From positions 248,001-312,000 of the forward strand of contig JBDVXK010000010.1 of NCBI GenBank assembly GCA_039964455.1: a DNA stretch of 64,000 nt. Direction: 5' to 3'. Numbering within the stretch: position 1 is the first letter of the stretch; every line of letters starts with the position of its first letter. Below are positions 36,501-44,480 of this stretch, piece after piece. Source of the DNA: CALJFL01 sp039964455. GTDB taxonomy: Bacteria > Pseudomonadota > Gammaproteobacteria > Pseudomonadales > Halieaceae. Under the pieces are notes generated by a model that saw nothing but the letters and a program-made list of their open reading frames with translations, was not told where the DNA came from and searched no databases. The translations under genes and the position numbers were made by a program.

Positions 36501-37169
36501 ATGAGTTCAGTCGTTGTGATTAATCAGAGGGCGAGAAGCGCAGAACAAAAGGCGCTGCGCCGGAATGCCGTACTAGAGGCCGCCGAAACCTACTTCGGTG
36601 AAGTTGGGTATGAGGCTTTTTCTATGGCTCAACTCGCCAAGAACACTGGAGTAGCCAAGGGCACACTCTATCTTTACTTCAAAACCAGGGAAGAGCTTTT
36701 CCTGACCCTTTATGAGCAGAGCTTGACTCGATGGAGCCAGGTTTTCATCGGTGATTTGTCCGATTCCATAACGAGCGAGGCATATGCCCAGGCGCTATAT
36801 CGCACTGCCATCGCGGATGGCACGTTCCTGCCCTTGCTGATCAGGCTTGAGCATGTCATTGAGCACAATGTTGCGATACCCAGGCTAATCGAGTCTAAAC
36901 GAGTGTTCATAAGGCAGGTGGAAGTTGTTGCGGAACCCACGTCCACTGCCCTCAAATTGACTAAGTCGCAAGCGACAGAGGTCGTGAAAACAATGGGCGT
37001 TCTTCTGATTGGTGCGACGCGAGCTGACCAGGGCCCATCACTAAATAACGAAGAGCTGCCTGACGATGTTAAGAGCCTTATTGCAGGTTTTTCGTCTGAG
37101 CCTCTCTTCGTTAAGAATGCCGTTCGAATCATAGAAGGCATACGCGCGGAAGTGGCATCCAATCCCTAA
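36501..37169 (+). CDS. TetR regulator of the 36-44 kb catabolic cluster
   Basis: From ATG 36501, preceded by TGTGGAGACACTC, the protein has 222 residues. Upstream in-frame starts at 36465 and 36420 are disfavoured; the latter would begin inside the operator. The helix-turn-helix is FSMAQLAKNTGVAKGTLYLYFKTREELF (residues about 45-72). The ligand domain has no recognised signature. Downstream genes follow on the same strand, and the operators suggest control both of this operon and of the FAH/MFS arm. Confidence 0.88.
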   Translation: MSSVVVINQRARSAEQKALRRNAVLEAAETYFGEVGYEAFSMAQLAKNTGVAKGTLYLYFKTREELFLTLYEQSLTRWSQVFIGDLSDSITSEAYAQALYRTAIADGTFLPLLIRLEHVIEHNVAIPRLIESKRVFIRQVEVVAEPTSTALKLTKSQATEVVKTMGVLLIGATRADQGPSLNNEELPDDVKSLIAGFSSEPLFVKNAVRIIEGIRAEVASNP

Positions 37170-37238
37170 CTAAATCTAAGCCAATCCTTATGCAAACTAC
37201 CAAACAGAACAAACGCTGAGCGACGTAGGAGAGACATT

Positions 37239-38699
37239 ATGGGCATAGCAGAGCACGACAACATCACTGATCTAGAGCTTCAGAACCTGAGAGCATTAGT
37301 TGACCGACAGCGAAGCGCCTTTCGTGCTGAAGGCGAGGTTACCTATTCAACTCGAATTGACCGCCTAAAAAGACTCAAAGCATTGATTATTGAGAACAAG
37401 AGTGAGTTTGCGACAACAACCAAACGCGAATTCAATGGCGCAAGATCCTATGAATTCAGCCTATTTTCGGAGTACGCGTCAAAGGTCGAAGCAATCGACT
37501 ATACAATCGAACATCTAAAGCATTGGATGAAACCTGAAAAGAGAAAAACCAATAAACCGATGAATTTGCTTAGGGGAAAAAGCCAGGTCAGGTACTTTCC
37601 TAAAGGCGTCGTTGGAATCATTTCTCCCTGGAACCTACCCTTCGGCCTGACTGTTTCACCACTGACAAGCGCGCTGGCTGCCGGTAACCGCGCATTATTG
37701 AAACCCTCAGAGTACGTGCCTGAGACAGCAGCACTGTTTGCTGAGGTTGTGCCCAAATATTTCTCACAAGATGAGGTGGCCGTTGTAACTGGCGGCGTAG
37801 ATATCAGTCAAAAATTCGCGGAGCTGCCTTTCGATCATCTGCTGTTTACTGGGTCCACGCGTGTTGGTGCTCAGGTGATGCAGGCGGCATCGAAAAACCT
37901 GGTACCCGTGACGCTAGAACTGGGCGGCAAGTCACCTGTCATCATCGGCCGCAGTGCAAAGCTTGATCTTGCGGGAACACGTCTGGCATTCGGTAAGCTT
38001 TTAAATGGCGGTCAACTGTGTCTATCGCCAGACTACGTCCTCGTGCCGAAGGAGTTGGAAGAGCAGCTCATTGCACGTGTAACGCACGAAGTGCAATCAA
38101 TGTACCCCAACATAACTGAAAATTCCGATTACGCTGGTGTTTTCGACGAGAAACAGTTCACCAGGTTGCAGAACTACATTGATGACGCAGTTGCCAAAGG
38201 CGCTAAGCTCACGATTGTAGGCGCTGACAAGACCCGTGCTTCCAAAGACAATCGTCGCATGCCTTTACACATTCTCCAAAACGTAAACGAAAGCATGCAG
38301 ATCATGCACGAGGAAATTTTTGGTCCCGTTCTCCCGATCATGACTTATGGTGAAATCACTGAGGTTCCAGATAAGGTTGAACCCCGCAGAAACCCACTGG
38401 CTTTGTACTACTTTGGCAAAGATAAAAAGGAGCAGGAGTACATACTGAGTCACGTGCCAAGTGGTGGCGTTTGTATCAATGACATTACGCTTCACTACGT
38501 GCAAGAGGATCTACCATTTGGCGGTGTTGGTGCGTCTGGCATGGGCGCCTATCACGGTCCCGAAGGATTTAGAGGTATGAGTCACGCACGAGCGATCTAC
38601 AGTCAAACTATGATTGATGTGTTGCCTATCATTGGCGCACGTCCACCCTTTGGCGAAAAGTTTCGAAAACGAATAAGCAAAACTCTTGGCGCAATCTGA
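37239..38699 (+). CDS. Coniferyl-aldehyde-dehydrogenase-like ALDH
   Basis: 486 residues, NAD(P)-dependent aldehyde oxidation to the acid. PWNLPFGL, FTGSTRVG, LELGGKSP (Glu general base) and GGQLCLSPDYVLVP (catalytic Cys) are all intact; QLCLSPDY matches the CalB/coniferyl aldehyde dehydrogenase branch rather than betaine or acetaldehyde types. The Arg-rich C-terminus ending RKRISKTLGAI is common in that branch. It is the first structural gene behind the TetR gene (69 bp). Confidence 0.9.
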   Translation: MGIAEHDNITDLELQNLRALVDRQRSAFRAEGEVTYSTRIDRLKRLKALIIENKSEFATTTKREFNGARSYEFSLFSEYASKVEAIDYTIEHLKHWMKPEKRKTNKPMNLLRGKSQVRYFPKGVVGIISPWNLPFGLTVSPLTSALAAGNRALLKPSEYVPETAALFAEVVPKYFSQDEVAVVTGGVDISQKFAELPFDHLLFTGSTRVGAQVMQAASKNLVPVTLELGGKSPVIIGRSAKLDLAGTRLAFGKLLNGGQLCLSPDYVLVPKELEEQLIARVTHEVQSMYPNITENSDYAGVFDEKQFTRLQNYIDDAVAKGAKLTIVGADKTRASKDNRRMPLHILQNVNESMQIMHEEIFGPVLPIMTYGEITEVPDKVEPRRNPLALYYFGKDKKEQEYILSHVPSGGVCINDITLHYVQEDLPFGGVGASGMGAYHGPEGFRGMSHARAIYSQTMIDVLPIIGARPPFGEKFRKRISKTLGAI

Positions 38700-38851
38700 A
38701 TATAAGGTCTGAGTATTATTGTGCGCGCTACACCGTTTAGGCTCCGGTCCAACGCCAGAGTATTGATGTGGCCTGACTCAGCCATGACGAATAGTCGCGC
38801 CTATTCCTTGAGAGGAGAAGAACATATGAATAAATCAGCGGGAGCATTATC

Positions 38852-39862
38852 GTGACAATTAATCGCCAATGGTTGTTGGCTGAACGACCTGCAGGAATGG
38901 TTGGTCCGCACAACTTTAAGTACGTTGAAACCCCGATTCCTGAACCCAAAAATGAAGAGGTTCTGGTAAAGAATCTATACCTTTCATTTGATCCCGCGCA
39001 GCGAAACTGGATGGTTGATCGCAAGGCGTATCTACCGCCAGTGGCCATCGGAGATCCCATGCGGGCGGCTTCTGTTGGAGAGGTAATAGATTCGCGGCAT
39101 GCGGATTATCAAGTGGGCGATCTGGTACAAACGACCGGGTATTGGCAGGATTATGTAGTTGCGGCTCCCGGTGAGGGCCCAATGGGTTTGGTCAAATTGC
39201 CACCAGGTGTCTCGCCTGAAATGATGTTGTCTGTGCTCGGTATAACTGGACTTACGGCGTATTTTGGCTTGCTGGAGATTGGCCAGCCTAAAGCCGGTGA
39301 CACAGTTCTTGTTTCTGGTGCTGCAGGTTCTACTGGCTCGTTTGTTGGTCAGATCGCCAAAATTAAGGGTTGCCGTGTTGTAGGTATTGCTGGTGGCCCA
39401 GATAAATGTAAATGGTTAAAGGAGACCGCCGGCTTCGACGCCGTGATCGACTATAAGAATGAGGATGTTAATGCGCAAATTGCGCATCACTGCCCCGACA
39501 AGTGGGACGTATTCTTCGATAACGTAGGCGGCGGTATCCTCGAGGCGGCGCTGGATCACGTTAATATGCGTTCTCGGATTGTTTTATGCGGGAGTATCTC
39601 TGCTTATAACGCTACCGAACCCATGCCCGGCCCCTCAAACCTATCGAACCTGACCATTAACCGAGCAAGAATGGAGGGCTTCGTTATTCTGGATTATATG
39701 CCACGAGCGATGGAAGCCATTCAAGAGTTAATGGCGTGGGTTTCATCAGGCCAGTTGATTTACCAGGTCGACGTACAGGAAGGCTTTGAAAATATCCCCG
39801 CCACCTTACAACGTCTTTACACCGGGAAAAATCTTGGCAAACAACTACTCAAAATAGGCTAA
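38852..39862 (+). CDS. Zinc-independent MDR oxidoreductase (enoyl/alkenal reductase-like)
   Basis: 336 residues, GTG start at 38852. Lacks the zinc Cys/His set; has LSFDPAQRNWM near residue 42 and the NADPH motif VSGAAGSTGSFVGQIAKIKG (about residues 150-169), as in CurA, leukotriene B4 dehydrogenase and double-bond reductases. It likely reduces an alpha,beta-unsaturated ketone or aldehyde. A nine-codon ORF (38,826) ends over the start codon and might couple translation. It is followed by the CMD gene after 22 bp. Confidence 0.85.
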   Translation: MTINRQWLLAERPAGMVGPHNFKYVETPIPEPKNEEVLVKNLYLSFDPAQRNWMVDRKAYLPPVAIGDPMRAASVGEVIDSRHADYQVGDLVQTTGYWQDYVVAAPGEGPMGLVKLPPGVSPEMMLSVLGITGLTAYFGLLEIGQPKAGDTVLVSGAAGSTGSFVGQIAKIKGCRVVGIAGGPDKCKWLKETAGFDAVIDYKNEDVNAQIAHHCPDKWDVFFDNVGGGILEAALDHVNMRSRIVLCGSISAYNATEPMPGPSNLSNLTINRARMEGFVILDYMPRAMEAIQELMAWVSSGQLIYQVDVQEGFENIPATLQRLYTGKNLGKQLLKIG

Positions 39863-39884
39863 TAGAGAAAAATAAGGCATTCCA

Positions 39885-40472
39885 ATGACACACATCACAC
39901 CCAAGTCGCGCGTTGAGTTACCCGAGTTAGAACCGATGTTTCAAATGGTAGAGTCAGCGATGGGCTTTCTGCCAACATCCATGCTCACAATGGCGCACTG
40001 GCCAGAATTAACTCAGGCGTTCGGGGGGCTTGGCGCAACGGTTCTGCACAGCGGTGAATTGAACGGTGGGCTTAAACAAATGATTGCCTTCGCGGTGAGT
40101 AACGCAGCGGGTTGCCGTTATTGCCAAGCACATACTGCTAACGCAGCAGAAAAAAACGATGTTAGCTCAGAGAAAATACAGGCGATTTTTGAGTTTGAGA
40201 GCAGCGACTTATTTTCGGATCAGGAGAAAGCGGCGCTGCGAGTTGCAGTGCATGCTGGCATGGTACCCAATGCCGTAGAAGCTGAGCACATGAGTGAGTT
40301 ATTGGAACACTTTAGTGAGAAGCAGGCGATCGAAGTTGTGGCCGTAATTTCACTGTTTGGTTTTCTGAATCGTTGGAACGACACAATGGCAACCACGTTA
40401 GAAAGTTCTCCCAAGAGCTTTGCAGCGGAACAGCTTGCTTCGCAAGGTTGGGTTGCAGGCAAGCACGAATAA
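39885..40472 (+). CDS. Carboxymuconolactone decarboxylase-like (AhpD fold) protein
   Basis: 195 residues of all-helical AhpD-like fold. The redox motif CRYCQAH (about residues 77-83) is intact, as in peroxidase-like members; true decarboxylases lack these Cys. It may protect against peroxides or radicals formed by the pathway, or be a lyase of unknown role. It lies between the MDR reductase and the hydrolase and is clearly part of the operon. Confidence 0.85.
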   Translation: MTHITPKSRVELPELEPMFQMVESAMGFLPTSMLTMAHWPELTQAFGGLGATVLHSGELNGGLKQMIAFAVSNAAGCRYCQAHTANAAEKNDVSSEKIQAIFEFESSDLFSDQEKAALRVAVHAGMVPNAVEAEHMSELLEHFSEKQAIEVVAVISLFGFLNRWNDTMATTLESSPKSFAAEQLASQGWVAGKHE

Positions 40473-40533
40473 CCACTGCTCGATGGCACGTGCAACGGTA
40501 GCTAGGCTCCAACTACCTTGAAAGAGAAGTCAT

Positions 40534-41478
40534 ATGAAGAAACTCAATTTCTACGATCAACTCAACGCAGCCGCGCTGCTCTTGGTGTCACCCGAATGGA
40601 GAAAAGTTAAAGCAGCCCGTAAGGCGGCCGTGTCGTTTGAGACGCCGGATGTCGCTATTCCAACCGAAACCCGGACGATAGCGGGCCGCAAACTTCGCCT
40701 TGCTGAAGCCGGGCCAGCCGATGCTCCGCTCGTGGTATTACTCAGCCCGTTTCCAGAAAGCATCCTGAGTTTTACAGGTTCCTGGGAAGCGCTGACAGAG
40801 AAATGTCGGGTAGTTGCCATCGACCTTCCGGGGTTTGGTGCTTCCGAAGGTGACCGAAAGGATATGTCACCCACTGCTCAGGGCGCTCACCTTGCTGCGA
40901 TCTTTGATGAGCTTGACCTGAATAATATTAATCTTGTCGCGCCTGATGTGGGAATGGCAGCAGCGCTCGCTTATGTACTCAACCATAAACATCGCGTGAC
41001 AAGTTTAGCGGTTGGGCATGGCCTCGGTGCGCCCGGCCCATTCAAACTGGCATTTATGATTAGCATGTTGGCCAAATTTGGTTTCATGCGTTTCACAACT
41101 GGCTTGTTAGGTGCCGGGCCACTCATCGCTTTCTCGTCCAAACTTGGAGCGATCCGTCATCGGGCCAACGCTAAGCAAATAGATGATTATAAACGGGCTT
41201 ACTCGGGGCGAGCCGCTGAGGTGGTTTACTGGTTCAAGGACTTCCGTTCCAAAGCCGCAGAGCTGGCTGGTCGGTTGAAGGAAGTCGATGTGCCGACATT
41301 GGTTTTCTGGGGCGAGCTTGATGTTCTTTTTGACGTCAGTAATGCCGAGTATCTCGATGCAGCCCTGCCGCAAAGCAAGTTACAGGTTCTACCTGAAGCA
41401 GGTCATCTTTCTTGGGCTGATCAACCAGAATTATTCGCCGATATGATTATTGATTGGGTAGACGCTGCACATAAATAA
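40534..41478 (+). CDS. Alpha/beta hydrolase
   Basis: 314 residues. Oxyanion region LLSPFPESI, elbow region LVAPDVGMAAALAY (about residue 138), acid GELDVLF (about residue 268) and His in PEAGHLSW (about residue 290). The usual Ser elbow GxSxG reads APDVGMA, so the nucleophile is Asp, as in haloalkane dehalogenases and epoxide hydrolases, rather than Ser. An epoxide hydrolase or dehalogenase role would suit a xenobiotic pathway. Last gene of the TetR operon's left arm. Confidence 0.8.
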   Translation: MKKLNFYDQLNAAALLLVSPEWRKVKAARKAAVSFETPDVAIPTETRTIAGRKLRLAEAGPADAPLVVLLSPFPESILSFTGSWEALTEKCRVVAIDLPGFGASEGDRKDMSPTAQGAHLAAIFDELDLNNINLVAPDVGMAAALAYVLNHKHRVTSLAVGHGLGAPGPFKLAFMISMLAKFGFMRFTTGLLGAGPLIAFSSKLGAIRHRANAKQIDDYKRAYSGRAAEVVYWFKDFRSKAAELAGRLKEVDVPTLVFWGELDVLFDVSNAEYLDAALPQSKLQVLPEAGHLSWADQPELFADMIIDWVDAAHK

Positions 41479-41487
41479 GTTGTGCTT

Positions 41488-41781
41488 TTACACCTCTAAG
41501 CCCTTCACAAGGATGGAGTTTGCTGTACTTCCGGCATCGCGGTGTTTCGCTATAGCTTGGTAGTCATCAGATGTCATCCAAGCTAAAGCAGATTCTTTTG
41601 ATGGGAACTCAATAATTACCGACCTTGTATCATCCCACTCACCCGCCAATACCATGGGATCTTCGTCCACACTCAACATCTTGCCATCGAACTTTTCGAA
41701 CACCTCTGTGAAACCAGCTGAGTATGTATCGTATTCACTACGATCATGTATTTTGAATCTGGCAATTATATAAACGGACAT
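41488..41781 (-). CDS. DUF1330 family protein
   Basis: A 97-residue small alpha-beta barrel protein with the DUF1330 blocks VYIIARFKIHDRSEYDTY, GEWDDTRSVIIEFPS and SALAWMTSDDYQ. Function of the family is not established. It ends tail-to-tail with the hydrolase (9 bp) and its promoter faces the FAH gene across the second operator pair, so it should belong to the same TetR regulon. Confidence 0.85.
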   Translation of the reverse strand: MSVYIIARFKIHDRSEYDTYSAGFTEVFEKFDGKMLSVDEDPMVLAGEWDDTRSVIIEFPSKESALAWMTSDDYQAIAKHRDAGSTANSILVKGLEV

Positions 41782-41884
41782 CCTTTCTACTCCTGATCTT
41801 ATTTTGAGCAGCGATCACTAGCTAAATGAACAGCGCGTTGATTGTTCTGTTTATTTTGCGGTTAACGCCAATTAGACATTGAAT

Positions 41885-41919
41885 TGACTGTCAGTCATTT
41901 ATATACTGACCGCCGGTCA
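41885..41919. promoter_or_regulatory. Paired TetR operators in the DUF1330/FAH divergent promoter
   Basis: TGACTGTCAGTCA (41,885-41,897) and TGACCGCCGGTCA (41,907-41,919) are 22 bp apart and share the TGACyGnCrGTCA pattern with the pair before the TetR gene. The 344-bp gap between the two divergent genes holds no other feature I can identify. Confidence 0.75.
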
Positions 41920-42125
41920 TTTAAGTTTTTACAGTCTATGGTTTATTTCCATGTAAGACAACCCTGCACCGATTGGCATACCTCTGGTGAATAGCGAGAT
42001 GTAGAAATGAAAGCGTGTTTTAGCTCTGGTATTAGCATGGATCTCACTCATATACGTTGCCAATGTAGTAATACCCCGTTCGACATTTATCGGCTCAAAT
42101 TACAAACTGTATTGGGAATCTTCTT

Positions 42126-43082
42126 ATGAAATTACTCACGTTCGAACAGGAGGGTTCTGAATATCTGGGCGCTTTGACTGAAACCGGTGTAGTTAACTTG
42201 AGTGCCGCTGCGCCCCAGGATATGGCCTACTCTTCAATGCAACACTTGATCGAGGCAGGGCAACCTGCTCTTGATCGGGCGTATGCATTGCTTGCATCAA
42301 GTTCGGTCACAATACCCGTTGATCAGGTGAAATGGTTAGCGCCACTCCCTGTACCTGCACAAATACGAGACTGCTTGGGTTTTGAAGAGCACTTAAAAAA
42401 CTCTTTTGAAAGTGCAATCAAGTTGAACGCCATGGCTATGGATGACCCCGTTAAAGCTGAAAAAGAATTGCGGGCCAGTGGCCGATTTGCAGTGCCCGAG
42501 ATCTGGTACCAGCAGCCTCTCTACTACAAAGCGAACCGGTTTTCTGTCGCACCCAGTGGCAAAGATATTGTGTGGCCCGAGTACTCTGAGGTGATGGATT
42601 TTGAACTAGAAATAGCCTGTGTCATTGGTAAAAAGGGTAGAGACATTAGTAAAGGTAACGCTGACAACCATATATTTGGATATACAATTTATAATGATTT
42701 CTCGGCGCGAGACGCGCAAATGCTCGAGTCTCCAGGGATGCTTGGGCCAGCTAAAAGCAAAGATTTTGACGATTCAGTAATTCTCGGGCCAGTTATTGTC
42801 ACCAAGGATGAGATCGAAGATCCCTACAATTTGCGCATGCAAGCTCGCGTGAATGGAGAGACGTGGTGCGACAGCAATAGCAACACAATCTATTGGAAGT
42901 TCTCAGATATGATCACGCATATCAGTAAGGGTGAGACTATTCATCCCGGGGAGGTGATTGGCTCAGGCACCGTGGGTTTTGGCTGTGGTTTAGAGCACCT
43001 GCACTTTTTGAACGACGGCGATCTTGTTGAGCTAGAAGTCGAAAAAATAGGCGTAATTTCGAACAAAGTGATAAGGCGGTAG
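42126..43082 (+). CDS. Fumarylacetoacetate hydrolase family protein
   Basis: 318 residues of FAH fold. Metal ligands are visible: Glu and Glu in MDFELEIACVIG (about residue 155) and Asp in YNDFSARDAQ (about residue 192). GSGTVGFGCGLEH is the conserved late block. Members cleave C-C bonds in 2,4-diketo acids or hydrate or decarboxylate meta-cleavage products. Coupled to the MFS gene by a one-base overlap. Together these suggest uptake and final cleavage of an aromatic or diketo compound. Confidence 0.88.
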   Translation: MKLLTFEQEGSEYLGALTETGVVNLSAAAPQDMAYSSMQHLIEAGQPALDRAYALLASSSVTIPVDQVKWLAPLPVPAQIRDCLGFEEHLKNSFESAIKLNAMAMDDPVKAEKELRASGRFAVPEIWYQQPLYYKANRFSVAPSGKDIVWPEYSEVMDFELEIACVIGKKGRDISKGNADNHIFGYTIYNDFSARDAQMLESPGMLGPAKSKDFDDSVILGPVIVTKDEIEDPYNLRMQARVNGETWCDSNSNTIYWKFSDMITHISKGETIHPGEVIGSGTVGFGCGLEHLHFLNDGDLVELEVEKIGVISNKVIRR

Positions 43083-44311
43083 TGCGGGTGAATAGTCGAG
43101 AACATCAAAAACATGTTGATCAAAATGCCGGCAGTGAGTTCTCTCGCCATTGGCTTTTAGTGTTGGTGTGTGCGGCAGGGATCGGTGTGGGTGTCTCCGC
43201 ACTTCCTTTTTATACGCAAGGAATATTTATCGAAGCGTGGATCGCGGACTTTGGCTGGACGAGGTCTCAAGCCTCTCTCGGCATTCTGGGATCGACACTG
43301 GCTCTCGCCGGAGTATTGCCTTTCATCGGCTTAATCGTAGATCGCTACGGGCTGGTAACGCCCGTCATGATTTCCTTATTGGGCCTGACAGTCGCCTACG
43401 TACTATTAGGACTGTTTGTTCAGTCCATCGGTACCTTTGTAATATTGGCAATGCTGCAGGCCATACTGGGTAGTGCATCGTCACCATTGGCATACACGCG
43501 CGCGATCAATACTGTTTTCGATAAACAACGAGGATTAGCTCTTGGTATTGCTCTGTCGGGGGCAGGTGTAGCAGCCATGTTTGGACCTATCTTGATTAGT
43601 AAGGCTATCGCCGCGTTCGGCTGGCGAGGTGCTTACTTCGTGATGGCCATATTCACCTTCGTGGTGGGCGGGGTCATCGTTGCCGTCTTGTCGCGCCTCA
43701 ATGGCGCTAAAAAAACGGTGAATATCGATACGGAGGCGGCCAGTAAAGAATTCAAGATCGCAAAGGTAAGTAGTACATATTGGACAATTATGGCCGCGAT
43801 TTTTTCCCTGTCTCTGGGGCTTGGCGGGTTGATGATTCATTTTGTACCGATTCTGCTCGAGGTTGGATTCACGACAAGTGGCGCGGCCAAGATTGCAGGT
43901 GTTATTGGTATTGCCGTTGTCCTGGGTCGACTCTTGGTAGGCTTTGCTGTTGATCGCATCTTTGCTCCTCGAGTGGCAATTGCTATTCTCCTGGCCTGTA
44001 TTTGTGGCGTTCTGGCTTTGGCGACACTAGGCTCAGTAGTCGCTGTGCCGGCCGCATTTGTTATAGGGTTTTCAGTAGGCGCCGAAGTTGATTTGATTGG
44101 CTATCTGGTTGCTAGATACTTCGGAATACATGCATATGGGCAGATATACGGCAGACAGTACTCGGCATTTTTGATCGCGACTGGCCTTGGTCCGGTGATT
44201 TTCGGTGCGGTTCGTGACGTGTACGGTAGTTATACAGCGTCGTTATTTTTGGCTGCTACCTTTATCTTGGTATCGGCGACTTTGTTCGCAAGGCTACCAA
44301 AATTCAAATAG
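43082..44311 (+). CDS. MFS transporter
   Basis: 409 residues with twelve transmembrane segments. LSRLNGAKK marks the central loop, and GLIVDRYGLVTPV, the MFS motif A-like loop, follows the second helix. GTG 43082 overlaps the FAH stop (TAGTG). It resembles the monocarboxylate/oxalate-formate-type branch. It is likely the importer of the substrate handled by this regulon. Confidence 0.85.
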   Translation: MRVNSREHQKHVDQNAGSEFSRHWLLVLVCAAGIGVGVSALPFYTQGIFIEAWIADFGWTRSQASLGILGSTLALAGVLPFIGLIVDRYGLVTPVMISLLGLTVAYVLLGLFVQSIGTFVILAMLQAILGSASSPLAYTRAINTVFDKQRGLALGIALSGAGVAAMFGPILISKAIAAFGWRGAYFVMAIFTFVVGGVIVAVLSRLNGAKKTVNIDTEAASKEFKIAKVSSTYWTIMAAIFSLSLGLGGLMIHFVPILLEVGFTTSGAAKIAGVIGIAVVLGRLLVGFAVDRIFAPRVAIAILLACICGVLALATLGSVVAVPAAFVIGFSVGAEVDLIGYLVARYFGIHAYGQIYGRQYSAFLIATGLGPVIFGAVRDVYGSYTASLFLAATFILVSATLFARLPKFK

Positions 44312-44480
44312 TAGCGGTACGTCGTCAGACCATAGTGAACCTGCGTGGTATCAGCCGGCACGGTACCAAATGCACGTATTTACTGTGGTAGGACGCCACA
44401 CAAAATAGTGGTCGCACGAGAGAAATCCAAAGAGGGCTGGTATCGACGAGTTAAAGCATTTGCTTTGATCAATTCCCGTC

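Noticed and set aside
43150..43473. 107-codon frame inside the MFS gene
   Set aside because: Alternate frame of a clear transporter; no independent support.
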